A DNA stretch of 64,000 nt from Tenebrio molitor. Taxonomy: Eukaryota; Arthropoda; Insecta; Coleoptera; Tenebrionidae. The stretch covers positions 620,001 to 684,000 of the forward strand of contig NC_091046.1 in NCBI RefSeq assembly GCF_963966145.1. Reading direction: 5' to 3'. Made by a program: the position numbers and the translations under genes. The notes beneath the pieces were generated by a model. It searched no databases, was not told the DNA's origin, and was given only the letters and a program-made list of their open reading frames with translations. Of this stretch, positions 36,158 to 47,648 are shown one piece after another. The first letter of the stretch is position 1; each line of letters begins with the position of its first letter.

Positions 36158-37818
36158 ATGTCGCTCGAAGGCAGCACCAAAGGCTCCAACTCGCATTCAG
36201 AATCGTCCAACAGTTCGCCGAGCCAAGCGCTAATGTTGAGAGACACCAACGACTTCACCGATCTCACCCTGTTCGGGTCCGCCGCTCCGGTCCTGAGCCG
36301 CACCGGAACAGTGCGACGGGCCTCCAAAAAAATCGACAAAGAAGTCAGTCTCAACGGCGACGATGTGGAAGTGGCACAGCAGACAAAATCGCCCCGGACG
36401 AGTCCGGATCTGCACCCGGTACCCGACAGGTACCGCAAATCGTTGGACAGTACCTACAGGTCTGTCCTTGCTAACCCAAAGTAGTACCGATCACCGTACC
36501 ACGTTTCCCCATTTTCAGGCTCAGTCTCGAATCGATCTCGGAGTACAAGACCAAGAGCTCCTTCTCCACTGCGTCCCTCTACCCCAGTCGTGAGTGCAGC
36601 TCGATGGAGTCTTCCTCTTCGGACTGCACCGACTACGCCGTGAGGAGCACCACCGAAACCAACAAGGACGATAAGACTTTGATGAGTCCAGGTTCGAGCT
36701 ACCTCAGTTGGATCGAGAGTGTGAACAGTGAGTACTTCGGCAGCGCGACCACCACGGCAGACGGAGCTGACGTTGATAATAAAGTGGGCGAGTGGAACAA
36801 TTTTTGGTTGAACTATAACAGTGCGAGAAGTCGGTACTTGTCGAGTCCGTATCTTAGCACCTCCAACGAGGACCGGACCGGTGACGAACTCTCGGACGCC
36901 AAGAGTACTTCGAGCACGCAGCGCGAGTTCACCGAGAAGATGTCGCTGGAGCAGGTGGTGCTGTCGGTCGACGAGGTCAACGAGGCCATCAAGTGCGCCC
37001 AGAGGATCACGGAGATTCTCCAGAACGCCCTCAGGAGGACGGAGCAGGATTTCGACGATTCCAAGAATGACTCGTACTATTCGCAGCCTTATTCGCAACA
37101 AGTAAGCACAAGTACGCCCGATCTCGTACAATTTACTAGTTCTAGTACTAGTATTTGGGATCGCTTAAAGAAAGTTTAAAACGAAAAACAACAATGCTAC
37201 CTGAACAATTTTTGGATTTCCCAAAATAAAGATAAATTTGAATATTTCAAGGCCGTCGAAATTTAGGCATGTCTCGTAGAAATTATGTGTAAACCAACAG
37301 GTGATGTAACAATGTAAGGGAGGACTTACCATTTTATGCAGACATTTCATCACAAACTAGTGCTGGTCTAGTATTTTTAAGCGCCTCGGGTGAGGTTTGA
37401 AATTATTTTTCACTAATTTGACGTAAATTAGAAAATACCAATCGTACCAATGTGACCAAATTAAAATGTTTAATTTCAGTAAAACCTTGCGTGAGTGTGG
37501 AAAATTTTAAGTAAACAAATCTAAATGTGTTTTAATGAATTTGTTGATTTGTCGTAGAATTCAGCCAAAGAAGAAGTTATTGTGCAGCGCGAGCGCTCCT
37601 ACTCATACGCGATGGATCCTCAAGAGATCCAGAAGCAGAAGCAGCTGCTGAAACCCGCACCTCAGTCGTCGAGCAGCAGTTGCATAAACGCTCTGCTGAA
37701 TACCGGCGTCGCCGACATCCTCAAAAGAGTAATAACAAAACGTCGCGACGTCTTCAATCCGGACGAATTCCCACGAGTTTCCCGAGGCAGCTTCTCAGAC
37801 TGGTCGAGTACAAAGTGA
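36158..37818 (+). CDS. Unrecognised serine-rich protein with a conserved-looking helical segment
   Basis: Exons 36158-36459, 36519-37101 and 37558-37818 give 381 residues. Phases close, although the first donor is the weak GTCTGT. I do not recognise the family. The N-terminal half is rich in Ser/Thr/Asp and probably disordered. Residues about 230-275 contain MSLEQVVLSVDEVNEAIKCA, a likely helix or coiled coil ending in LRRTEQDF. The C-terminal exon has a basic block (DILKRVITKRRDVFNPDEF). No signal peptide or membrane segment is seen. Reading through the exon-2 donor gives an alternative end at 37179 with its own AATAAA (37225-37230). The full form has AATAAA at 37879-37884. Codon use matches neighbouring genes, which supports a real gene. 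Confidence 0.75.
37102..37179 (+). CDS. Alternative 3' end of the serine-rich gene (read-through of exon 2)
   Basis: If the donor at 37102 is not used, the frame continues for 25 codons (starting VSTSTPDLVQFTSSST) and stops at 37179, followed 46 bp later by AATAAA. This would be an alternative terminal exon giving a different C terminus. Transcripts are needed to decide whether it is used. Confidence 0.4.
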   Translation, partial: VSTSTPDLVQFTSSSTSIWDRLKKV

Positions 37819-37884
37819 TAGCAACGCCAACAAACAGACTCCAAACATGCTGCTGTAATTCCGTATAGTTTTGATAAGAATAAA

Positions 37885-38233
37885 GCTCCACGTTCAAAAG
37901 ATCCCGCTACGTAGTGTTTTTCAGCGGCGGTTGGCAGCCCTGTTTTCAGTTCGGTAGGTTGTCATCAGTCAATCACGCATCCCGGATGCCCGGATTGGTC
38001 CCGGAAATGAATAATTAGGGTAGCACTCGTGTTTTTAGTGCTGTTGTGATTAGAAAACTCGTCCCGTGTTATGTAATTCGGAATCGTGCCTTTTTTGCTT
38101 CTACCCGGAACAGTGATAATTCGTGTGTTTACATTGTGATAATTTCGAGACGAGGGTGAGTAAGCGACCTATTTTTCTCGGGTTATTTATACACGTTATG
38201 GCGTCTTAACCTATTATTGTTGCTTACAGCAAA
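37885..38233 (+). promoter_or_regulatory. Upstream region and 5' UTR exon of the BTB gene
   Basis: A leader exon appears to end near 38155 (GACGAGG then GTGAGTAAGC), and an acceptor TTGTTGCTTACAG at 38229 precedes the start codon at 38234. This fits a spliced 5' UTR. No specific factor site was assigned. Confidence 0.45.
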
Positions 38234-41200
38234 ATGGCCACGACTGAGCAGTTTTCGTTGCGCTGGAACAACTTCCATTCTAACCTCACTGCTGGATTCC
38301 ACGAGCTGCTCGAGTCATCTGAAATGGTCGATGTCACGTTGGCTGTGGAAGGACACTTTTTTCAAGCACACAAAGTCGTCCTCTCGATATGTAGTCCCTA
38401 TTTTAAACAAATGTTCAAAGTTAACCCTTGCAAGCACCCCATCGTCATCCTGAAAGACGTCGCTCATGACAACATGAAGGACATTCTCGAATTTATGTAC
38501 ATGGGGGAGGTGAATGTACTGAGGGAGAATCTGGCGACCTTCCTGCGAACGGCGGAGCTCCTCCAGGTCAAAGGATTGACAGGCGACGATTCGGTAAGTT
38601 TGTAATTTTCCATCAGATAAAACTGTTTATCCACCACAAAAAAAAATGATATTGAATGGTCAAAACAAATTTTTTGATTACTCATCGTTATCGTCTGATA
38701 ATTCTGAGAATCGCTGAAGAATTCTCTTTAAACCTAGATCAAATGTCAACCTCTCAACTGATAAATCCCTAGGCCTTAGCAACACCTAGTCCAAATTCGC
38801 TCCGTCTCACTCGCTCACCAAACGAGCACATCGCGCTGTCTCATTTCAAACCACGTGACCGAAAGATTTTGTCCATAGAGCGAGACTTCGTCGCGGAAAG
38901 ACGACAAATCGGACTCGATAGCCGACAACGACGAGGATCCCGATTTGGCTCAATTTAGTCATTTAATCGACTCAGACGTAGAGTTACCTGCACACTATTC
39001 AACCCCCAGAGTTCCTACTCCCACACCTCCCCAGAGCGTACCTCCCCCCAACGCGAAACGACAGAACAAGACCTACATCCCTAACTCAAATATCAAACGA
39101 GCCAAGTCGGACGTCCCGCCCAAAACCATCAAAACAGAAAACGAATCGAACAGTACAGCCGTCGAGGAACCCGAGTATGCCGAGTCACCCCTCAAGAGCG
39201 ACAGGAGCGCCACCGAACTGGAGGAAGCCAAAGATAATCTGAAACAGATATTAGAAAATAATTTTACAAATACCGGACCGACCGACGCAAATTTGAGCGA
39301 TCAAGGTGAGTGCGTTTGTTTACTTTTTTTAGCATGTAGTCGATTTGGTTGCTTCGTATTTATTTATTTTTTTTTAATTATCACGCATTTTACACTATTT
39401 ATTTGCGCTTGAAATTTGTGCGATTTTGCTAAAACCGATTCGATGTGTTCGGCAAAAATGACGTCAGAAATTGCCGCCAGTCAAGGACAAATTAATAAAT
39501 TATGAAAATCGTTCAAAATCGGCGGCTTTTCTGTTCGTCGTTGCAGACTTTTTGTTTTCTTTTTTTAAATTTTAAATTCAGTTTGTGATTATTTTTATTT
39601 TGTGTATTTTATTCTAATTTGCGTTTGTTGTTGTTGTTGTCGTTGTCTTTCACTGCATGGTAAGTAGGATGTTTGTGTAACAAATTACTAATTCACTCCC
39701 ATAGATTTGATGAAAAATTTTTCCAGCCAGTTGCCACACTTGTGGAAAAGTGATGCGAAAAACCAGTATAAGAAGACACATGATCGATGTGCATTTTCCT
39801 ACTCAACAGTTGCCTTGTGGTCTATGTCAAAAACTATTTAAAACAGCTAACAGCTTAAGCACACATCTTATCGCCATTCATAAACGATTGAAATCGGACC
39901 GACACAAAATCAAACATTAAAAACATACATATCTCGAATCAAAAAATATTGTGATAATTTTTCTACTTCTTTTCTTGTTGACTATTCCGGAGACAATAAC
40001 GTAATATTGATTCTTGTCGAATTATTTTCATATTATATTTTTGTATTGTTATTGCAGTGTTTTTCAAATGTAAATTTGTTGTTTCACAAATACGGGGTGA
40101 TTTCTGGATTTGTTGAAGACTGTAGGTGCTTTTTTTTATATGACCTGCCACGTCTTGCTGCTAGTTAACGTGAACAGGAGTTCACCCTGTATACGTTGTT
40201 GTAGATTTAACCGAAAGGTAAAAATTGCCACGTCTGTGATTTCGGAACGTACAAAAACAGGAGTAGTTGTGATCGTCTTCTGTAATGTAATTTCCAAATA
40301 TAAAGTCCGAACACTAACACTTGTGTTTTTCTTTGCCTCTCTAACAACATTTTCCACTGCCGCAAAGTCAGATGTGTGTACGAAGTAAGAATATTCGCAT
40401 GCCCTTCCACTCCACAGCCAAAACCAAATTAATTGTTGATTGAATTTAGGGAGGTCCGAAGCGAAATTCAACAGACACACGTATCAGTGCGAAAAGTGCT
40501 ACAAAAAGTTCTCGAGAAGAGACCACCTAAGAACGCACGAGAAAAACATACACGGCGAGGACGCGGGCCCTTTCGTGTGCGTGATCTGTTCGCAATTGTA
40601 TAAAAACACGGAGAGTTTGAGGAAACACATAGCCAAGTTTCATTTTCCGAAAATGAACGAAGTCAACCCGAAAGTCGAGGTCAAAGCCTGACTTTGTGTC
40701 GTACAGTTGGGTCAACCACAATAATCTTTTTTTTTTTTTTTAATTGATGGAAAACGTGTTAAGTTTTGTATGAACACTGTATTCGATTAGTTTAGTTTGT
40801 CAATTGTCACTGAAGTCGCCTCACTTGAAGTGTTAGGTTAGAATTTTTATTTCGTTTCTATTTAACCGACTTCGACATAAGATCATGACATAATTTCTCT
40901 ATTTTAATTTGATTTTTGCTAGTCAGGACTTGTATGTAATTTTCAACAACCACAAAAGACTTATTTAACTTACTGTAGTAACCGAACGCTAGTTTTTTAA
41001 GTTTTTTTGTATTGTTATTATATAACTGTTATGGTGATTTACATTAAATTTCGTTGTATTTTATGCTTTAGGTGCCTTTTGTAATTATATGTCATATCAA
41101 TAAAGATGATTATCCGAATCTTCTCTTTCATTTACTAATTTTGCTTAAACAATATAACATTACAGAAAGTTTCCTGCACGTCTACCGAACTCCACTGTAA

Positions 41201-42272
41201 AGCGCAATAAAAATGGATCGTGTTTTTTTGCGCTTAAAATTTATCGGTTTTATAAATTTAGTACCGTTTAGACAATGCAGAGTAAAAATTTTTACCACAA
41301 TACAAATGAAACTTTAAAAAATAAATTCCAAACATTTTACATGTTCAATAATTTCATGTGTATTTAAATTTAATTTTTTCAAAATTTTCTGCGTTGGTTT
41401 TTCTTCTGCCTTTCCTTTTTATTGCTTGGTCAAGTAACGAAAAATATGTAAAAGAGATGTTTTTATTAACCTTCAACTAGTACAAACTTGTTATAAATAA
41501 TTTCAAAACGGTACTAGTTGAGGGTTAAAGAAATTTTTGGGAGCAGAGGGTTTTGTTTTTGCCGTATTTGACATGTAACAAAATTGACGTCAAATCGGCA
41601 CAAACATTTTTAATGTGACTCAAATAATGCATATACAGGGTGAATCAGCTAACAGATAAACTTAATTTTGAACGAGATGTTATTCCACCGCCCAACTTAC
41701 AAATGTGCGTAATGACGAGAACGTTGCAACAACGTTTTTTCTTTTGGCAATATCGAAACAATTACTAGAAACGTTTGATAGGTTGGTGGTTTTGCCAGTT
41801 TAGCTGATTGATCTCGGCCGGGGACCGCTTATGCTTTGATATACGGGGTGCATTGAATTTTGTCCGCGAAGACCGACTCGGTAATGAGAGACCGTCTCAC
41901 CGCGTTCTTTCAACACGGTGTGACAGTCTTTTGAGGTTGTTGGTGTGCTGGGTTTTTCCTTGTAAATACACTACGCTATAAGGTAATATAAAATTGTTTA
42001 ATTTTTATTTTTTCATTCTATTTTGCCCTCTTCCAGATGAGAAATACTCGCCCGACCAGAAAGTGTACGTTTACTGTCCGTACTGCTGTAGGAAGTTCGT
42101 CAATCGCTATAACTTGAAGGTCCACATCAGGGACAAGCACGAGGACAACCCGATCGACCTAGACTGTAGGATATGCGGTAAGGTGATGCGGAACAGGAGT
42201 TGTCTGCGCGTCCACATGTATCACCATCGCAAGCAGCAACTGGAGGCGGCGTGCGCCGTACCGATCTTATAA
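38234..42272 (+). CDS. BTB/POZ transcription factor with alternative C2H2 zinc-finger ends
   Basis: Common coding exons are 38234-38593 (BTB domain) and 38879-39305 (acidic linker). These splice in phase 1 to one of three terminal exons: 39727-39920, 40450-40691 or 42037-42272. The BTB text (FSLRWNNFHSNL, then VDVTLAVEGHFFQAHKVVLS) is the insect tramtrack/bric-a-brac type, which makes dimers and binds corepressors. The linker carries acidic and proline-rich stretches with a likely nuclear signal (NSNIKRAKSD). The one-BTB, many-fingers design is like lola and mod(mdg4), but the BTB is not close enough to either for me to name it. Isoforms would be about 326, 342 and 340 residues. Poly(A) signals lie at 41099-41104 and 42913-42918. 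Confidence 0.85.
39727..39920 (+). CDS. BTB gene terminal exon A: two C2H2 fingers
   Basis: It has no internal ATG start and reads from the acceptor TTTTTCCAG in phase 1. Fingers are CHTCGKVMRKTSIRRHMIDVH and CGLCQ...LSTHLIAIH, each C-x2-C-x12-H-x4-H. It ends KIKH-stop at 39918-39920. It fits exactly to the common exon ending at 39305. Confidence 0.85.
40092..40199. repeat. Short element with TACAGGGTGA-like inverted ends
   Basis: ATACGGGGTGATTTCTGG at the left and TTCACCCTGTATACG at the right are partly inverted copies, about 105 bp apart. Similar single ends occur at 33608 and 41634. It may be a MITE; the evidence is modest. Confidence 0.35.
40450..40691 (+). CDS. BTB gene terminal exon B: two C2H2 fingers
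   Basis: Opens in phase 1 after TTGAATTTAG. Fingers are CEKCYKKFSRRDHLRTHEKNIH (C-x2-C-x12-H-x5-H as read) and CVICSQLYKN...LRKHIAKFH. The stop is at 40689-40691 and AATAAA follows at 41099. Finger sequences differ from exon A, implying different DNA targets. Confidence 0.87.
41468..41527. repeat. Short inverted repeat in the BTB intron
   Basis: TTAACCTTCAACTAGTAC and GGTACTAGTTGAGGGTTAA are inverted copies about 22 bases apart. It is a possible tiny MITE remnant. The rest of 40,700-42,036 is AT-rich with nothing recognised. Confidence 0.5.
42037..42272 (+). CDS. BTB gene terminal exon C: two C2H2 fingers
   Basis: Opens in phase 1 after CCCTCTTCCAG. Fingers are CPYCCRKFVNRYNLKVHIRDKH and CRICGKVMRNRSCLRVHMYHH. 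The stop is at 42270-42272. The following 640 bp with AATAAA at 42913-42918 is taken as 3' UTR; the open frame at 42409-42654 in it is not recognised. Confidence 0.87.
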
Positions 42273-43027
42273 GAAGTCGTTTTGTTTTGCTCATCCTAGT
42301 TATTTTTTTTCTGTGTGTTAGGTTAGGGAAGTTTTGTTGTTTTTTTTTCTCTTTTAATTTATTACGTTAGACTGTAATAGTCATTCCATTTTTGAAAGTC
42401 GGCGCAGGTTGGACGATATAAACTACCTCTCTACTGCAACTAGAATCCGGGCAAAAGTGGCGTTCGAGAAATCGGATGCCATTTTTAAATATGGCGGCTC
42501 AGTTGTTGATTTGTCCGGTTTAAAACCGAAAGAGGACCAGTCATTTATTTATTTATTGGGCAACCTGTACGCGTGCAGCGATTTCATTTCTTTATATATT
42601 ATTAAATCTATATTTAGAAAAATAACATTCCAATTGTTATGCTTGTGTATTTAAAACCAAATATGTATGTTTTTTTTTTGTTTATTTATCTCAGTTATAC
42701 CGATAATGCTGCTACATTAGTTTCTTCTTGTTTTCTTTATTATTATTATTAACTAGTGGTTTTGTTGTTATATTTTTTTGTAAATACTTTTTTGTGATAA
42801 ATTAATTTTAATAGCACAATCACAGTGGGTTTAAGAATTCGTAGGTTTGTGTCTGTGACATTCCATGTATGTTGTTAAAACGGGATTATTTTGTAACATT
42901 TTAAACATTAAATAAACAGAATGCTAAAGACCGATTTTATCTTATCTGCCCAAGAGGAAGTGAGGGTTTTCCTGGGCGCTGCTGGGAGTGTCTGTTGACA
43001 CACCAGTTGTCGCGATACAGCGCAGAA

Positions 43028-44385
43028 ATGTGGTTCGATTTTGCACGAGACGAACGCTACCCTACGCAATATGCCCCCAACAAAACCCCCGTCACCGTCG
43101 ACGTCCTGGAGGCGGGGTTCTTCGCCGCCTTCATAATTTTGATGGTTTCGTTTCTAGTCGCCCTACCGACTTCGAAAATTCAAACGGTAAGGTTTGCCGC
43201 TTTTCAAGGCCACTGGGTCAGGACAGATTCGAGATAAATGTGTTTGCCAACAATGCCGCTTGTTTTAGACCGTCTTCGGCTTCCTCCGAGTGACGATTCT
43301 CATGGTGATCGGCCTGTTGCTCTTGCGTAAGTTTCGAATAGTAATTGTGGATGAATCATGATCGGTCTTTAGTGGGTAATTTCGGCCAAGAATGGGAAGT
43401 GAGCCACATCCGTTCCCACATGCCGTACAAGGCCGGCTCCCCTGTCGAAATTGACGCCACCATCGGTATGAAAATCGGGCTGCGCAGCGTGAACGTCACT
43501 CTCAAAAGTGACCCGAGTCCGAAGGAGTTTCCCAAAGAAGTCATCAACTATAACGAGAGGTTCTCCTGGACCTGGGACCAAGGCCGATTCGGTTTCGGCC
43601 CCTTTGCGGGGCACCTGCAGCAAGAATTTCGCGCGGCGCAGTACAGGGGACTTCCCACACCTATCCTGTGGGTCGTCGAGTATTTCGTCATAGACGGGGA
43701 AGGTTTTCGACACGGAAGATTCTACAGGCTGGCGGGATGGTTCTGTCACGTGACTCTCTGGTCTGCTTTCGCGTGTTGGCTGTTGTCGCTCGTGCTTTTT
43801 AGATCCGTCATTTTGTACGGAGCTTATTGCTTGGGACTCTGCGGAATTTTACAGTTGACAGCAAATTTATTGTGGTTTGTATTGCGAAATCCCCTACCAC
43901 TGTCGATTCCGTTCGAAGAAGCGACCATGAAGACCAAATTCGGGAGTAGCTTTTGGCTCACTTTTTGCTCAGGTACGACTCATTTAGACATGCCAACATA
44001 AAATACAAAAATCATGTTTTAGGTATCTTGTGTTTGATTGTTGCAAGTGCTATAATAATTATCGATGTAAAATTCCACACTTATCTGTACACATTCTTCG
44101 GGGTTGATCCGCTCAACAACTACGACGAAGTAGCTTACTTAAGTATGTTAACGTGACTTAACCTTATTTCCTCGCAAACTTATTTTGTTTGCAGCTAAAA
44201 GTGAAGAATTGCAACTAAGAAAAAAGAAAACTTCCGACGATTTACCTCTAATGGATATAAATAAACCGATGGACGGTGATGAAGATGACACCGAATACGT
44301 TCCTGTTTATATAAAACGCAAAACTAGGCCGTTTGGGCCTCCAATTGTCAGAAGTAACAAACCCAAACACCTCATGAATATGTAA
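43028..44385 (+). CDS. mol: Dual oxidase maturation factor (DUOXA; moladietz/NIP)
   Basis: Exons 43028-43186, 43269-43326, 43373-43972, 44023-44142 and 44195-44385 give 375 residues; four short introns, phases close. Family marks are the short N-terminal TPVTVDVLEAG followed by a membrane helix, the extracellular loop NFGQEWEVSHIRSHMPYKA and VGLxxVNVTL, the INYNERFSW block, and RLAGWFCHVTLW opening a pair of helices. About five membrane segments are visible. DUOXA proteins take dual oxidase out of the ER to the plasma membrane for hydrogen peroxide production. In flies the gene is moladietz. The start is the first ATG in frame. Poly(A) signal at 44404-44409. Confidence 0.88.
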
Positions 44386-44604
44386 CTTTTTATAATTTGA
44401 ATGAATAAAAAATTCTCGTCTCATTTTTACTTGTCTTTTATTTTCTCCACGAGCAACGAGATCCAAGGTGTCAAACAAAAAAATATTAGATAACGACAAG
44501 ACTCATAAAAATTTATTCCATACATACTATTATTCAACTCAAACATTATATTTCCGTTAGTATATTATTACTGTATGTACAATAATACTTGTGACATGTG
44601 TCGC

Positions 44605-45467
44605 TCATCGCAGCGGCAACAAATGAGAGCCCTCTAGAGTAGGCATCGCTGTCACCCCATTTTGACTCTTCAAGTTGATTTCACTGTTCTTAATCTTCCA
44701 ATTGTTATCCGTCAGCGGATCCCTGACTAGTCCAAACACTTGTTCAAAAACTCCCACGCACGTCCCCTCCACGTGGAGGGTTCCGCAAACAAAAACCAAC
44801 ACCAACCCGTGCAGGTCGACGCGTCCTTGAACCCCATCTGCCGACAAATTAGGGTTGAAAAATAAATTATACTGCATCCGCATCAGAAACAACCGTTCCA
44901 CAATCTCTTGAGGATTGTTTTCGATTGTTTCAGATGTCAAGGTGCCATTGTCGAATTTGTTAATCGTCAGTCGCGCGTCGGAATAAAAGTGTTCGTTATT
45001 GAGGCACTCGTTTTTGTTCAACATGGAGTAAAACCATTGCGTAAATTGCTCAGCCAGCAAAGAAATAGAACCGCTGTCCGCAGTGTTGGCGCTGAGTTCA
45101 TTCGAGACCTCCTGGGAGTAGTGGGCTTTCCAGAAGTTTGCTATTCTCTGGACGAGGTCGCTTTTGGTGGCGGGTAGGTCAGTAGAAATATTTTTCTGAA
45201 GAAGATACGACAATAGAATTTCTCTGGTTATGATTCTGCGGCGCAGAAAACTGACGGCGTCTGGAGAGTAATTTAAAATGGCATTCGTTGCCTCTGGAAA
45301 GAAGAAGTAATGGGTTGTTCGACAAAAAAATGTATTGTACCTTGACGGGTGTTTAGCCGATTTTTTAACAAACCCTGAGTGACAGTCGTGGCCAAAGCGA
45401 AGATGGTGTTATCGTCCAACGACGACAATATTTCCTCGATTCCCAACTTTGACGCTTCGTTTAACAT
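44605..45467 (-). CDS. C3orf38-like protein
   Basis: Exons 45467-45341 and 45293-44605 give 271 residues on the minus strand. The family text is clear: near the C terminus HGLVLVFVCGTLHVEGTC and GVFEQVFGLVRDPLTDNNW match human C3orf38, and the N terminus (LSSLDDNTIFALATTVTQGL, then EATNAILNYSPDA) fits the same protein. C3orf38 is a little-studied conserved protein with an NTF2-like fold. The start at 45467 is the first true ATG. The stop lies 220 bp from the mol stop, tail to tail, and AATAAA for this gene is at 44512-44517 (minus). Confidence 0.85.
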
Positions 45468-45643
45468 ATTTTGCAACCACGAAATATACCATAATTCAGA
45501 TTAATCGTATCGAAATACGAAATGTTTTTGAGGTTATCTTATCAGCCTTCAGCTGTCAAAATACAAACTGACAGCTGTCAAAAAAATTCTAACTAAAAAA
45601 ATTTAGACATATTTTGATAATTATTTATTGGAAAAAGGGTCTA

Positions 45644-46048
45644 CTACATGGTAGTGGTAGTCTCATTATGAGCAGTTGATTCTTTATTTAAATTGTTTTT
45701 CAGAGAATAGTTACACCTGTTTAAACAATGGCGCTCCGTAGGCAGGTTTACTCCGTACTTCCCTGAAAAGCTAGGAAGCGGTTGTCTATTAATTTCATTT
45801 GCATATTCCACAGTTTCCTTGCGTGGAAATAAAAACGATTTCTCTCGTACAAATTTTATGCCAAATTCTATATCTTGTCGATTCAAATGATTTGAGTTGG
45901 CTGCAAAGTTTTGGGCTTCTTCGAATACAGAAATGACATAATTGTACACAAAGTCGCAAAGAGACACAACTACGGATGGTTCATAATCTGAAACGCCCGT
46001 CTCTTTCAATATTGTTAAAATAACGTCGGCAATAATTGTATCGTTCAT
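45644..46048 (-). CDS. TAF9-like TFIID/SAGA histone-fold subunit
   Basis: A single exon of 134 residues, MNDTIIADVILTILKETGVS to the stop. The histone fold at residues about 3-70 (GVSDYEP, then VYNYVISVFEEAQNFAA) and the later PLPSFSGKYGVNLPTERHCL block correspond to human TAF9 (PLPLIKPYSG...RYCLTAPNY). TAF9 pairs with TAF6 in TFIID and SAGA. The protein is more divergent than most TAF9s: DRYCLT has become ERHCLN, and the long C-terminal tail is missing. It could be a second, fast-evolving paralog. AATAAA at 45624-45629 (minus). Confidence 0.8.
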   Translation of the reverse strand: MNDTIIADVILTILKETGVSDYEPSVVVSLCDFVYNYVISVFEEAQNFAANSNHLNRQDIEFGIKFVREKSFLFPRKETVEYANEINRQPLPSFSGKYGVNLPTERHCLNRCNYSLKNNLNKESTAHNETTTTM

Positions 46049-46446
46049 TTTTTGAATGAACCTCCAACACTGCACCGAACGTCACAAATACCAATCCATC
46101 AAACTCGAAAAAGTTCATTTAAACGAATGAATAAATCATTTGAATTTGCGTGCGAAATAATTTCACTCGGGTTAATTTTAGATTCGAAGTGAACTTTCAA
46201 AGAGACCTAGAAATTGATAGGAAATGGTAGAGCCAGGTACCGTGGATCAGTTCAATATTTCATCGCCTCATCGGTGAAGTGTTGGTAGTACTGTTTGTCA
46301 AAATTATGATTTCAGTAGAATTTAATTCCTTGTTTTTGTTGATAAATAGATGAATTGCGATAAATTCAAATAATTAGAATCATTAGATCAATCGCCGAGA
46401 TGAGTAGTGCGTAATATCCAAGTGTTGGTTCGTTTACTCAGTGAAA
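46049..46446. promoter_or_regulatory. Shared head-to-head upstream region, TAF9-like and ABHD13
   Basis: Only 398 bp separate the start codons of two divergent genes, which suggests a bidirectional promoter. No TATA box at a typical distance is obvious on either side. Confidence 0.45.
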
Positions 46447-47648
46447 ATGGGAGGTTATGTGCAACTAACCCGAATCGTCGGGACCTTATTTAAGATGATT
46501 TTAAAAGTGTGGGCGTATTCTGGATTGGTGCTGGTCTTTTGCTTCTTACTTTACTACATATACGGAGGCGTATTTGCCGTCGTCCTGTTGTTTTTCTCTT
46601 TGACAGGTAACCCTGCCACCCCAGGTGATCTACCACTAACCGAGTCGTTCCAGGTGTGTTGTACCATGTCCAAGACAATTTTTTATTCTATCCCGAGCTA
46701 CCTAGTCATTCTCGTGTTTACATCCCCATTCCTTCGACCTTCGGTCTTCCGTACGAAAGCGTACAAACTAGAGGCAGTGACGGTGTCCTGATCCACATGT
46801 ACTTCATCCACCAGCCCAAAGAACGCCAACGATTATCCCCCACGATAGTATTCTTCCACGGCAACGCCGGCAACATGGGCCACCGCTTGCAAAATTGTCG
46901 CGGCCTCTACCACAACTTGCACTGCAACATACTCCTAGTCGAATATCGCGGTTACGGTCTTTCAGAAGGACACCCCAGCGAAGAGGGGCTCTACATCGAC
47001 GCCAAGGCTAGTCTAGATTACATTTTTAGCAGAACTGACGTAAATCATTCCGAAGTCATCGTTTTTGGCCGCTCTCTCGGTACCGACCCACGCAAAAATT
47101 ACCACAAAATTAATGCGAGTTTTCAGGGGGAGCGGTGGCGGTAGATTTGGTGAGCAAAGAGGAATACGGTAGCAAGATTTGGTGTTTGGTGGTGGAAAAC
47201 ACGTTTTCCAGTATTCCCGACATGGCGAAGGTTCTCCTCGGATGGAGACTGCTCCAGTATTTCCCATTGTGTTTCTACAAGAACAAGGTTTGTCGGTTTC
47301 CGTGTCGTTTTTCGCCTGTAAATCGGCGATTTTCAGTTCGTGTCATATCAGAAAATGAAGCACTTGCGAGTGCCCACTCTGTTCATATCGGGCATGGCGG
47401 ACACCCTCGTGCCACCGAGGATGATGTCTGAACTGTACAACAGCTGCAGAAGTATCAGGAAACAGCTGTTGCAGATTCCTGACGGGACGCACAACGAGAC
47501 GTGGACGGCGCAAGGATATTATCATTCCGTGGCCGTATTTTTGCATAATTGCCGAATACACACTGAAGAAAAGGACGACTTTAGTAATAAAATTGATATT
47601 AGCAAATTTGAGAGTAGCGTCTCTTGGAACAATGTACAAAATATTTAA
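46447..47648 (+). CDS. ABHD13: Alpha/beta hydrolase domain protein 13
   Basis: Exons 46447-46606, 46654-47079, 47127-47287 and 47337-47648 give 352 residues. An N-terminal membrane helix (VFCFLLYYIYGGVFAVVLLF) is followed by the hydrolase: HGNAGNMGHR oxyanion region, the nucleophile elbow FGRSLGG (Ser) formed across the exon 2/3 join, SGMADTLVPP (Asp) and PDGTHNETW (His). These match human ABHD13 nearly block for block. It is a single-pass membrane serine hydrolase, reported as a possible protein depalmitoylase. AATAAA at 47848-47853. Confidence 0.92.

Noticed and set aside
37582..37604. In-frame ATG-like start within the third exon of the serine-rich gene
   Set aside because: The acceptor at 37557 and phase 0 match to exon 2 make it an internal exon, not a separate small gene.
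42409..42654. 81-codon frame after BTB exon C
   Set aside because: Lies in the presumed 3' UTR and ends in AT-rich, membrane-like sequence typical of chance frames.
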